DNA from: Ruminococcaceae bacterium UBA4958
Lineage (GTDB): Bacteria > Bacillota > Clostridia > Oscillospirales > Acutalibacteraceae
Direction of reading: 5' to 3'
Length of the DNA stretch: 8,525 nt
NCBI GenBank assembly: GCA_002397355.1
Contig: DHAI01000054.1
Coordinates: 1 to 8,525, forward strand
Shown: one piece after another, positions 1 through 6,462 of the stretch
Layout: each line of letters begins with the position of its first letter
How positions within the stretch are numbered: the first letter of the stretch is position 1
Notes under the pieces: model-generated
The model's input: the letters and a program-made list of their open reading frames with translations, nothing else
Databases searched by the model: none
Told to the model about the DNA's origin: nothing
Program-made: the position numbers and the translations under genes

Positions 1-56
1 TTCTGGCCCAGCGCGAAGGCGAGCTTTTCTTCCGTTTTCCTGTCCAACATCGTCAT
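1..56 (-). CDS. Possible start of a further gene, cut by the window edge
   Basis: An ATG at 54-56 (alternative in-frame ATG at 48-50) opens a frame with no stop to the window edge. It encodes 18 complete codons of a charged sequence beginning MTMLDRKTEEKL. Its position just after fliS would suit a small flagellar chaperone gene of the FliT/FlgN kind, but 18 residues are too few to recognise a family. I see no Shine-Dalgarno sequence before either ATG, and the start lies only about seven bases beyond the T-run of the fliS terminator. Expression would therefore need read-through or another arrangement. It could also be non-coding. Confidence 0.33.
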   Translation of the reverse strand, partial: MTMLDRKTEEKLAFALGQ

Positions 57-62
57 AAAGCC

Positions 63-92
63 AAAAAGCCGGAGCCTAGACGCTCCGGCTTT
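63..92 (-). terminator. Intrinsic terminator at the end of fliS
   Basis: A perfect 9-bp GC-rich stem (67-75 with 82-90, extendable by two A-T pairs) closes a 6-nt loop and is followed on the minus strand by five T residues (63-67). This is the shape of a rho-independent terminator for the fliD-fliS transcript. The fliS stop codon (76-78) lies in the loop, so the last fliS codons form one arm of the hairpin. On the plus strand a broken T-rich stretch also follows, so it may work in both directions. Confidence 0.85.
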
Positions 93-486
93 CTCCTTTT
101 CCCTTATTTTGCATGCGGCTCAGCCGCTCGGCCCGGGCCCACGTTTCGCGGTAGTCGCGTATCGCCGGCGCAATCCTGTCGAGGGCGTCGGCGTCGTGGG
201 AAATGCCGGCCTTGATGATTTCTCCGATGAAATAGGCGTAGACCTTCCGCAGGTCCGCCGAGATGCTGTACCTGTCGTCCAGAATGGCGCACAGGTAATT
301 CAGAATGTCCTTGCACTTTGCCGTGCACCTCTTACCGGCCTCAAGGTTGCCGCGGCGGAACAGGATCGAAGCGTATTTCAGGTTTTTCAGTTCCTCGTCG
401 AAGAGCCGGACAAGCAGCTCGCCCCTCGACATCGTGCTGATCGCCTGCTCCTGGTACTGCAGGATCGGGTTGGTGCCCTCAGCCAT
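76..486 (-). CDS. fliS: Flagellar export chaperone FliS
   Basis: FliS is a small helical cytoplasmic protein that binds the C-terminal part of newly made flagellin and keeps it unpolymerised until export. The 136-residue product has the usual family length. It shows the N-terminal NP-x3-YQ pattern (residues 6-12), the SRGELLVRLFDEEL segment matching the first conserved helix, and a C-terminal RETWARA segment matching the conserved ETW region of the last helix. The ATG at 486 is preceded by AAGAGGAA about six bases upstream. The gene starts 28 bases after the fliD stop, so the two are probably co-transcribed from the sigma-D-type promoter upstream of fliD. The final codons overlap the transcription terminator. 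Identification is by family pattern and by its place after fliD. Confidence 0.93.
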   Translation of the reverse strand: MAEGTNPILQYQEQAISTMSRGELLVRLFDEELKNLKYASILFRRGNLEAGKRCTAKCKDILNYLCAILDDRYSISADLRKVYAYFIGEIIKAGISHDADALDRIAPAIRDYRETWARAERLSRMQNKGKGESRSV

Positions 487-514
487 GAAAAATTCCTCTT
501 TTCACTGGAAGGGA

Positions 515-3202
515 TCAGGATGAAGACGAGTTGCCCATCATGGAGGAAAAATAAGAGCTCTGCGCCATCAGGACGCTGAGGGATTGCTCCATCGCGGTGA
601 ACTGGTCCCAGTAGCGGTCTTCCTCCGTTTTGAGCTCGTCCTTCAGGTCGCTGATCGTGTTTTTGTAGTCGGCGATCTGTTCGCCGAGCTCGCTCGTATC
701 GGTCGCTCTGGAATTCGTCCCGGCGATCAGGAGAAGCGTGCCGTCCCCGCCGAATGTCCCCACGTTTCTGTCGAGCACGTCCTTGACGCGCTGGGAAACG
801 CCGTCCTCGGCGGTAAACAGCGACGCAACCCGATCCGGATTCGCGGCGATCGCCTGCTTCAGCGCCTCGGGGTCGATCGTGAGCTGCCCGCCGGAGGTAT
901 AGTCGTAGGCGGCGGTGGAGATCCCGATCGGGCCGAGGGATGTTCCGGCGGAATCCACGATGCCCGTCATGGCGCTGCGCAGGTCGGAAAGAAGATTGCT
1001 CAGCGTGGAATCGTTCTGCAGGATCCCTTCCTTCGCCTTGCTTTCCCACTTTGTGATCTCCGATTCGCTCATGCTTTCCTTCTGGTCGTCGGTGAGCGGC
1101 GGGTAGTCGCCGTCGCTTTTGGTCGTGACGGCGGTGTTGATGCTGTCGATGATCTTGTTGTAGTCGTTTACGAAATCGCTGATCTTTTGATACAGGTCGT
1201 CCACGTTGCTGTCCGATGAAAAGGTGATGCCGGCGTCGTCCACGCCTTCCGGCGTCGTCCCGGTCACCGTCAGGTTCACCCCGTCGATCGTCGTCGTGTT
1301 GGAGGACCGCGTGACGTCGAGCTCACTGCCGTTCAGCGTGACGGACATCTTCAGGTCGGTGCCGCCTTTGGCGATTCCGCCGCCGCCTGCGCCGAACAGA
1401 ACAGCCGCGAGATTCCCGCCGTTTTCCGCGTCCGAAACATCCGTTTTGCCGTGGGAGCCTGTCTCGTCGTATGTGATGCGGAACGTATCCGTCGTCTGGG
1501 AATAGGAAGCGGTCACGTTGGCGTCCCCGTCGCCGTTGATCTTTGCGACGACGTCGCTCAGGGTGTCGTCGTTCGAGAACGTGAAATCTTTGCCGTTTAT
1601 CGTGATCACATACTTGCCCGCGTTTTCGTCGGAGCCGGTTTCGAGGGGCTCGCTGAGCTTTCCGGAAAGCTCGCCGAGCGTTTTGGACATTTCCGCGCGG
1701 TTGGTTTCTCCGGAATCGATGCGCAGGGCACCGCCGGCGCTCAGAACGTCTGCGTCGTCCGAGGAGGCGAGGGAGAGCACGGCGTTCGGGCCTGCCGTGA
1801 AGACGAGCCTGCCGTCCGCGCCGTCGGAGACGGCGACCTTTCCGCTTCCGAAGGCGCCGTCGAGTTTCCGCGAGAGGTATGCCGCCACGCCCTTGGCACT
1901 GCTGAAATCCTCCCCCGCTTTCAGGTCGTTTTCGTCGAAGGAGACCGTTTTCTGCAGCCCGTCCAGGTCGAACGTGACGGAATGCCCGGAAAGCGTGTCG
2001 GCGAGGTAGGAGGTCGTCAGGGCGTTTTTGTCGATCCCGGCGCCGGAAACGGTCCCGGACGCTTCGCCGCCCGCCGTCAGGCCGAGGCCTTCCAGAAGGT
2101 TTTGCGATCCGCCCGCGACGGAGACCGTGGCGCCGCTGCCGTCTGCCTGAAAAGAGATGCTTCCGCCCTCTGCGGAAACGGTGATCTTGCCCTTCAAATC
2201 GTCGTCGGCGTCGATTTGCTTTTCGAAAAGCGCGGCGATATTTTTCGCAATGGAATCCTGTGTGCCGTCGGAGATGTCGTAATCGGAACCGAGCGCGAGG
2301 GTGTACTCCTGGCCGTTGACGTTCAGCTTGAGTTCGGAGTCCGCGCCGACGGTTTTGTTGAAAAGGTAGCTTCCCGTGGTTGCGTCCACCTCGGAGCCTG
2401 TGATGGAGGAACCGGAGGAACCGTCGGTGAAGCCGAGCGCTTTGAGAAATTTTTTCCCCGACATGTCGGATGGGTCGTCGGACTGATAGGAGGAGATCCG
2501 CACCGACTTGGAAGCGTCGGCGGTTTTCAGCGTGATTTTGCCGCCGGCGTCCTTTCCAAAGTTCAGTTTTCCGTTCAGGCCGTCCGTGGCTCCGACCTGT
2601 TTGTTCAGCTCGTCGACGATTTTCTGCACCTTGTCTTCGGACGCATCCGCGGAGTCAAGCTGAAGATCTTCCCCGAGGCGGATGTCGTAATCCGTCCCTT
2701 CGTAGCTCAGAACGAGGATTTTGCCCCCGACGTCCGATTTGGTCCATTCCGTCTGGATCTTGCCGGAGGCGATGGTTTCGCCCGTCACTTTCCGGCTTGA
2801 GGTATAGGAGGCTCGGGAAGCAAGCTGCGAGATGCTCCGGATGGTCATATCCTGCGCGTTGCCCGCGCTCCCGGTCGCGCTGACCAGGGGGGAAGAACTG
2901 GTGATCGAGGTGAGATCGAAGGAAGAGGAGCTGAGAAAATTCGTGCCCTTGTTGGCGTACGAAAAATAGGTGTTGGAAAAGGTCTGCAGTTGGGAAATGA
3001 TGTCGCGGTAGGCTTCCTGTTTCCACTCCGCAATCTGTTCTTTCTGAGTCCTGGAATCGATCTTCCCCTGCGTGCCGGCCACAAGCTTTTTGATGATGCT
3101 GTCCGTGTCGAGCCCGGAAACCAGCTCCGTCCCGCTCAGACGCAGGCGGGAAGAGGTCAGAAGAGAGGCGGACGACGAACTTGCGGTTGAAGATGAACTC
3201 AT
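515..3202 (-). CDS. fliD: Flagellar filament cap protein FliD (hook-associated protein 2), unusually long
   Basis: FliD forms the cap at the filament tip and helps incoming flagellin fold and assemble. After a Ser/Thr-rich start, residues ~20-105 match the FliD N-terminal domain, including SGLDTDSIIKKL and a helical segment. Residues ~630-895 match the C-terminal domain: DDLYQKISDFVNDYNKIID, the YPPLTDDQKESMSESEI stretch typical of clostridial FliD, and a terminal coiled coil ending in SSYFSSMM. Residues ~529-585 resemble a flagellin hook-IN motif. Between ~148 and ~493 lie three similar beta-rich segments, which largely explain a length near twice the ~470-500 residues of well-studied FliD proteins. 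The ATG at 3202 has a GGAGG site eight bases upstream. No signal peptide is expected, because FliD leaves by the flagellar export apparatus. It is the first gene of a fliD-fliS unit. Confidence 0.95.
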   Translation of the reverse strand: MSSSSTASSSSASLLTSSRLRLSGTELVSGLDTDSIIKKLVAGTQGKIDSRTQKEQIAEWKQEAYRDIISQLQTFSNTYFSYANKGTNFLSSSSFDLTSITSSSPLVSATGSAGNAQDMTIRSISQLASRASYTSSRKVTGETIASGKIQTEWTKSDVGGKILVLSYEGTDYDIRLGEDLQLDSADASEDKVQKIVDELNKQVGATDGLNGKLNFGKDAGGKITLKTADASKSVRISSYQSDDPSDMSGKKFLKALGFTDGSSGSSITGSEVDATTGSYLFNKTVGADSELKLNVNGQEYTLALGSDYDISDGTQDSIAKNIAALFEKQIDADDDLKGKITVSAEGGSISFQADGSGATVSVAGGSQNLLEGLGLTAGGEASGTVSGAGIDKNALTTSYLADTLSGHSVTFDLDGLQKTVSFDENDLKAGEDFSSAKGVAAYLSRKLDGAFGSGKVAVSDGADGRLVFTAGPNAVLSLASSDDADVLSAGGALRIDSGETNRAEMSKTLGELSGKLSEPLETGSDENAGKYVITINGKDFTFSNDDTLSDVVAKINGDGDANVTASYSQTTDTFRITYDETGSHGKTDVSDAENGGNLAAVLFGAGGGGIAKGGTDLKMSVTLNGSELDVTRSSNTTTIDGVNLTVTGTTPEGVDDAGITFSSDSNVDDLYQKISDFVNDYNKIIDSINTAVTTKSDGDYPPLTDDQKESMSESEITKWESKAKEGILQNDSTLSNLLSDLRSAMTGIVDSAGTSLGPIGISTAAYDYTSGGQLTIDPEALKQAIAANPDRVASLFTAEDGVSQRVKDVLDRNVGTFGGDGTLLLIAGTNSRATDTSELGEQIADYKNTISDLKDELKTEEDRYWDQFTAMEQSLSVLMAQSSYFSSMMGNSSSS
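1724..2761 (-). repeat. Three degenerate protein-level repeats inside FliD
   Basis: FliD residues ~148-258, ~286-375 and ~405-493 follow the same plan: a short strand pair (for example KILVLSYEGTDYDIRLG and ELKLNVNGQEYTLALG), a D/E-rich linker, an amphipathic helix, then a GKI/GKV strand pair. The first two units end in a similar ALGF or GLGL turn, while the third ends less clearly. The similarity is visible only at the protein level and is weak. They probably form the variable, surface-exposed part of the cap. Confidence 0.5.
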
Positions 3203-3239
3203 GGGGAACCCCTCCGTTCGGATGATGTCTCTGCCTTAT

Positions 3240-3266
3240 ATATCGGCCGGCAGGGATAAAAGTTTA
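3240..3266 (-). promoter_or_regulatory. Sigma-D/FliA-type promoter of fliD-fliS
   Basis: On the minus strand, TAAA (3266-3263) is followed after exactly 15 bases by GCCGATAT (3247-3240). This matches the flagellar sigma factor consensus TAAA-N15-GCCGATAT. It lies 38 bases before the fliD start codon and directly after the terminator of the upstream operon. FliD is a late flagellar product in many bacteria, which fits control by this sigma factor. Confidence 0.88.
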
Positions 3267-3292
3267 GCGGGCGGAATCGCATTCCGCCCGCT
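3257..3292 (-). terminator. Intrinsic terminator of the cheW-cheW-mcp unit
   Basis: A perfect 12-bp stem (3266-3277 with 3281-3292) with a 3-nt loop lies 12 bases after the mcp stop codon. On the minus strand it is followed by AAACTTTTA, an acceptable though imperfect T-tract. The last stem base is the first base of the TAAA box of the fliD promoter. Confidence 0.82.
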
Positions 3293-3304
3293 TCCGGGGT
3301 ATGG

Positions 3305-4705
3305 TCAGTACTTGTCTGCGTAGACCGGCACGGCCGGCACCGGCGCTTTTCCCGGCGCGGGTTTCCCCTCGGCGGCTTTGCGCCCCTCGGGCCTGCGCTC
3401 CGCCGGCCTGGCGGCCGCAGGAGCCCCTTCCGCCTTTGCCCGCTTCGCCAATTTCAATCCGGAAAGGGCCTGCTTCATGTTCTGGGCCTGAGCCGACAGC
3501 TCTTCGCTCGCGGCGGCGCTTTGCTCGGCGGTGGCGGAATTGGTCTGGACGACCGCCGAGATCTGCTGCACCCCCTGCGTGATCTGGTTGATGGAGGTTG
3601 CCTGCTGATTGCTTTCTTCCGCGATCTCGTTGATCAGGCGGTCCGCGTTCGCTGCGGACTCCATCACTTTGCCGAGAGTCTTTTTCGTGGAATCCGCGAC
3701 CTTCGAACCGTTGGACACGGCTTTGAGGGCGTTTTCAATCAGCGTCGTTGTGTCCTTGGCCGCTTCCGCGCTCTTGCTTGCGAGGTTGCGCACCTCGTCC
3801 GCGACGACGGCGAAGCCCTTGCCCGCGGAACCGGCCCGCGCCGCCTCCACGGCCGCGTTCAGAGCGAGGATATTGGTCTGAAAGGCGATGTTGTTGATCG
3901 TCTTGATAATATCGCTGATTTTCGTGGATGTTTCGCTGATCTCCGCCATGGCCCTGACCATCTCTTCCATCTCGGCGTTGGATTCCACGACCTCCTCCTT
4001 TGCGGCGACGGAGGCCCGGCTGGCGCCCGCGGCGTTGGAAGCCGTCTTTTTTACATTGCCGGAAATTTCGAGAATCGTTGCGGAAAGCTCCTGGATGGAG
4101 CTGGCCTGCTCCGTCGCTCCCTGCGCGAGGGCCTGGGCGCCGCTCGAGACCTGCTCCGCTCCGCTGGCCGTCTGGTCCGCGGCGCTGTTGATGCCTGCGA
4201 ACAGATCGTTCAGCGAGCGGACGATCTTCTTCAGCGTCACGTTCATCCGCTCCCAGTCTCCCGTCCAGACGTAGGCGGCGTCTTCGGTGAAATCGCCGGA
4301 AGCGAGGCCTTCGAGCATATGGATGATTTCCGTGATCGCCCTGTTGAGCTTGTCGCTGAAGGCGTTCAGGCTGTTGGAGAGTTCGCCGAATTCATCGTCG
4401 GCGCTGTAATTCACATGGACGTTCAGCTTCCCTTTCGCGAGGTCGTCCACAGCGTGCTTCAGCGCCTGCGCGGGTTCCCTGACGGATTTTGCGAGCTTCA
4501 GGGCCAGAAGGACCGACAGTATGGCGAACGCAGCGATGGCGACGGTGCTGGTGACGCGCAGCATCGAGAGAGTCTGCGCCATGTTGCCGCCGCCCGTTTC
4601 GACGATTTTTAATATGAAGACGACAAGGGCGATAAAAAGGATGTCGATGATGCAGATCCACAGCAGAAACCTGTTGCGCAGCTTTGAACTCCCGGCTTTT
4701 TTCAT
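3305..4705 (-). CDS. Methyl-accepting chemotaxis protein with minimal extracytoplasmic domain
   Basis: This 466-residue receptor should signal through CheW to CheA. Residues ~12-34 and ~52-72 are membrane helices joined by only about 17 residues, so there is no room for a ligand-binding domain outside the membrane. A HAMP segment follows (~73-125), then a second HAMP-like segment (~124-170, with LASGDF and a GDW turn), then a long coiled-coil signalling domain. The conserved hairpin tip is at ~274-306, with [19 protein letters not shown] and [10 protein letters not shown]. Residues ~420-460 are a Pro/Ala/Lys-rich linker ending in YADKY. I chose the ATG at 4705 because AAGGGG stands six bases upstream. 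The ATG at 4723 has no good site. It begins 37 bases after the second cheW gene and is last in that unit. Confidence 0.93.
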   Translation of the reverse strand: MKKAGSSKLRNRFLLWICIIDILFIALVVFILKIVETGGGNMAQTLSMLRVTSTVAIAAFAILSVLLALKLAKSVREPAQALKHAVDDLAKGKLNVHVNYSADDEFGELSNSLNAFSDKLNRAITEIIHMLEGLASGDFTEDAAYVWTGDWERMNVTLKKIVRSLNDLFAGINSAADQTASGAEQVSSGAQALAQGATEQASSIQELSATILEISGNVKKTASNAAGASRASVAAKEEVVESNAEMEEMVRAMAEISETSTKISDIIKTINNIAFQTNILALNAAVEAARAGSAGKGFAVVADEVRNLASKSAEAAKDTTTLIENALKAVSNGSKVADSTKKTLGKVMESAANADRLINEIAEESNQQATSINQITQGVQQISAVVQTNSATAEQSAAASEELSAQAQNMKQALSGLKLAKRAKAEGAPAAARPAERRPEGRKAAEGKPAPGKAPVPAVPVYADKY

Positions 4706-4742
4706 TTTGTACCCCTTCTCCATCGATTTTCTCAGGCTATGC

Positions 4743-5387
4743 TTATTCCCCGGCGGCTGGTTTTTCCGCTTTTTTCAAGGAAGCAATTTTGCCGCCGGCA
4801 TCCTTTTCTCCCGGGGCCGCTTTGCTCTCCGCAGCGGTTTTTCCGGCCTCCGCTTCCCCGGAAACCGGCTTCGCCGTTTGCCCGGCCGTTCCGCACACAT
4901 CTTTCCGCTCGCTTTCCGTCAGAATTTTTCCAACGTCGAGGAGGAGGACGACACGCTCTCCGATCCGACCGATCCCCGTCAGATATTTGTTGGTGGTGTC
5001 GCTTGAGACTTTCGGAGGCGCGGAGATGCCGTCGCTTTCCAAATCCGTCACTTCGTCGACGGAATCCACGATGAATCCCATGCAGGCGTCCTCCATGCGC
5101 GTGACGACGATGCAGGTGCCCTCGTTGTACGGGATGGCCGGCTTGCCGAAGCGGAGCCGGATATCGATCACGGGGATGATGTTTCCCCGCAGATTGATGA
5201 CGCCCTTGACGTATTTCGGAAAGTCCGGCAGAGGCGTGATCTCCTGAATGCCGATGATCTGTACGACGTCGGCGATGGGGATTCCGAACAGCTCGTTGTC
5301 TGTTCGGAACGTGAGGTATTTCCGGCCGATGACGTCCCCGTTTTCCGCTTCGTCGCCGGCAGCCTTCGTCTCGCCTAAGTCCTGCAT
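4743..5387 (-). CDS. cheW: Chemotaxis coupling protein CheW, with long C-terminal tail
   Basis: CheW is a cytoplasmic adaptor that links receptors to the kinase CheA. The CheW domain spans about residues 22-157 of 214: [16 protein letters not shown], then [17 protein letters not shown] with [12 protein letters not shown], then a [10 protein letters not shown] segment and a final [11 protein letters not shown] strand. Residues ~160-214 are an Ala/Lys/Glu/Gly-rich, probably disordered tail beyond the usual ~150-170 residues. The ATG at 5387 is chosen because GAGGTGA stands five bases upstream. The frame stays open further upstream to 5582, but that extension has no CheW similarity and overlaps the preceding cheW. 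The glutamate of the VxEI motif seen in the neighbouring CheW is Gln here (VVQII, residues 41-45). Confidence 0.93.
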   Translation of the reverse strand: MQDLGETKAAGDEAENGDVIGRKYLTFRTDNELFGIPIADVVQIIGIQEITPLPDFPKYVKGVINLRGNIIPVIDIRLRFGKPAIPYNEGTCIVVTRMEDACMGFIVDSVDEVTDLESDGISAPPKVSSDTTNKYLTGIGRIGERVVLLLDVGKILTESERKDVCGTAGQTAKPVSGEAEAGKTAAESKAAPGEKDAGGKIASLKKAEKPAAGE

Positions 5388-5463
5388 GTCTTTCACCTCG
5401 CCCTGAATTTCGATTCGCCCGGGGCCGGAAAAGCCGCCGCGGCCCGTTTCGGCTTTCCCCGGA

Positions 5464-5994
5464 TCATTGCGCCACCGCCTGCTTCGGCGGCGCATAGGAA
5501 CTTTCCGCGCTTCCGCGGGCGTGCTCGTCCAGAACCTTCGCAATGTCGAGCACGAGCGCGGAGCCGCAGGAAAGGGAAGCAATGCCGCATACGTACCGGT
5601 TGCCGGCGCGGCTTTTGTACTTCGGGTTTTCGCTGAGCTGGTTCTTCGCCACGTCGGTCACGTCGTTGACGGAGTCTGCGATCAGACCGACCGTCATCTC
5701 GCCGGACTCCACGATGACGACGCTTGTCTGGGCGCCGTATTCCTTTTCCTCTTTGCGGAATTTCAGCCGCATGTCGATCAGGGGGACGATCTTTCCCCTC
5801 AGGTTGATGACGCCTTTCACGTACGGAGGCAGGCCGGGCAGAAACGTGATCGCCTGCATCCGGATGATCTCCGCGACCCGGCTTGTGGAAACGGCGTAGA
5901 GCTGCCCGTCGATGAAAAAAGTGAGGTATTTTTCCGACGAGGTATCGTCGATGACGGAAAGAGTCTGGTTCCGCGCGGTTCCGCTGCTTTTCAT
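5464..5994 (-). CDS. cheW: Chemotaxis coupling protein CheW (first of two tandem copies)
   Basis: This 176-residue product is a single CheW domain (~residues 22-156) with short flanks. It carries [32 protein letters not shown] with KIVPLIDMRLKF, GLIADSVNDV and SALVLDIAKVL. These are the usual conserved blocks, including the arginine of the NLRG loop. The ATG at 5994 and an in-frame GTG at 6000 are both possible. The purine-rich AGAAGAG lies 10 bases from the ATG and 4 from the GTG, so I prefer the ATG. It is first in an operon with a second cheW (76 bases downstream) and an mcp, behind a sigma-D-type promoter. The two CheW proteins are clearly related but far from identical. Confidence 0.93.
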   Translation of the reverse strand: MKSSGTARNQTLSVIDDTSSEKYLTFFIDGQLYAVSTSRVAEIIRMQAITFLPGLPPYVKGVINLRGKIVPLIDMRLKFRKEEKEYGAQTSVVIVESGEMTVGLIADSVNDVTDVAKNQLSENPKYKSRAGNRYVCGIASLSCGSALVLDIAKVLDEHARGSAESSYAPPKQAVAQ

Positions 5995-6060
5995 TCGCAC
6001 TCATCTCTTCTGCCGTAACGGCATGATTATAAAAGACTCGACGCGCCCGGCCTGTATAAC

Positions 6061-6087
6061 ATATCGGCCGTTTCCCGGGGAAAGTTA
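6061..6087 (-). promoter_or_regulatory. Sigma-D/FliA-type promoter of cheW-cheW-mcp
   Basis: On the minus strand, TAAC (6087-6084) is followed after 15 bases by a perfect GCCGATAT (6068-6061). Only one -35 base differs from TAAA. The spacer contains the palindrome TTTCCCCGGGAAA (6071-6083). The promoter lies 66 bases before the cheW ATG and is the only good promoter seen in this gap. Confidence 0.83.
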
Positions 6088-6117
6088 GAAAAATCCTGAA
6101 AAATTATCCCCGAACGG

Positions 6118-6462
6118 TTAAGGCTTTTCCCGTTTTCCGCCGGTTTCCGCGCCGTTTTCGGGCGGCCGGGCCGCTTTTCCTTTCGCGCTTGCGGTAAACC
6201 CGAGAAAATAAACGTAGAGGTCGGCAATGGCGCGGTAAAGTTCCGGCGGGACCCGGGTTTCGGAATGCAGCTGCGAGAGAACGCAGGCGAGGGAATCGTC
6301 CTGGAAGACGGGAACGCCGTTGTCCTGCGCGATTTCGATGATTTGCTGCGCGGTGCAGCCGACGCCGGAAGCGACCACCACGGGCGCGGAGCTTTCCGGG
6401 GACTGCTCGTATTTCAGCGCCGCGGCTTTCTGGAGCTTTTCAAACTGTGACATTGACGGCAT
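6118..6462 (-). CDS. FlhB C-terminal-domain homologue (FhlB/YlqH type, EscU/YscU/HrcU family)
   Basis: The 114-residue product matches only the cytoplasmic tail of FlhB, the export-gate protein that switches the flagellar apparatus from hook to filament substrates. ALKYEQSPESSAPVVVASGVG (residues 15-35), AQQIIEIAQDNGVPVFQDDSLA (38-59) and the VPPELYRAIADLYVYFLG segment (71-88) follow the FlhB tail block by block. The membrane part and the NPTH self-cleavage motif are absent. The chain begins close to where the cleaved FlhB fragment would begin. The last ~25 residues are charged and probably disordered. The ATG at 6462 follows GAGGAAAGGAAGC. An in-frame ATG at 6453 is an alternative. It overlaps the upstream FliK-like gene by 23 bases, suggesting translational coupling. 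Homologues of this kind occur in Bacillus and clostridia, and their exact role is unclear. Confidence 0.85.
   Translation of the reverse strand: MPSMSQFEKLQKAAALKYEQSPESSAPVVVASGVGCTAQQIIEIAQDNGVPVFQDDSLACVLSQLHSETRVPPELYRAIADLYVYFLGFTASAKGKAARPPENGAETGGKREKP

Noticed and set aside
1451..2800. Long open frame on the plus strand opposite fliD (and similar ones at 3521-4612 and 6320-7636)
   Set aside because: These are antisense shadows of GC-rich coding genes. They show no family features, and the minus-strand genes are clear.
3203..3212. Palindrome GGGGTTCCCC between the fliD ribosome binding site and start codon
   Set aside because: The arms meet with only two bases between them, so it cannot form a normal hairpin. 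Probably incidental.
5388..5582. N-terminal extension of the second CheW
   Set aside because: It has no CheW similarity, overlaps the preceding cheW in another frame, and a good ribosome binding site supports the start at 5387.
6011..6023. Small inverted repeat TGCCG-TAA-CGGCA in the cheW leader
   Set aside because: Only five base pairs and no T-tract. It could arise by chance and does not clearly cover the ribosome binding site.
6026..6031. TATAAT on the minus strand upstream of cheW, as a possible housekeeping promoter
   Set aside because: No TTGACA-like box lies at a suitable distance upstream. The sigma-D-type promoter nearby is much better.
6088..6117. Terminator after the FlhB-C-like gene
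   Set aside because: There are T-rich stretches on the minus strand but no convincing GC-rich stem before them.
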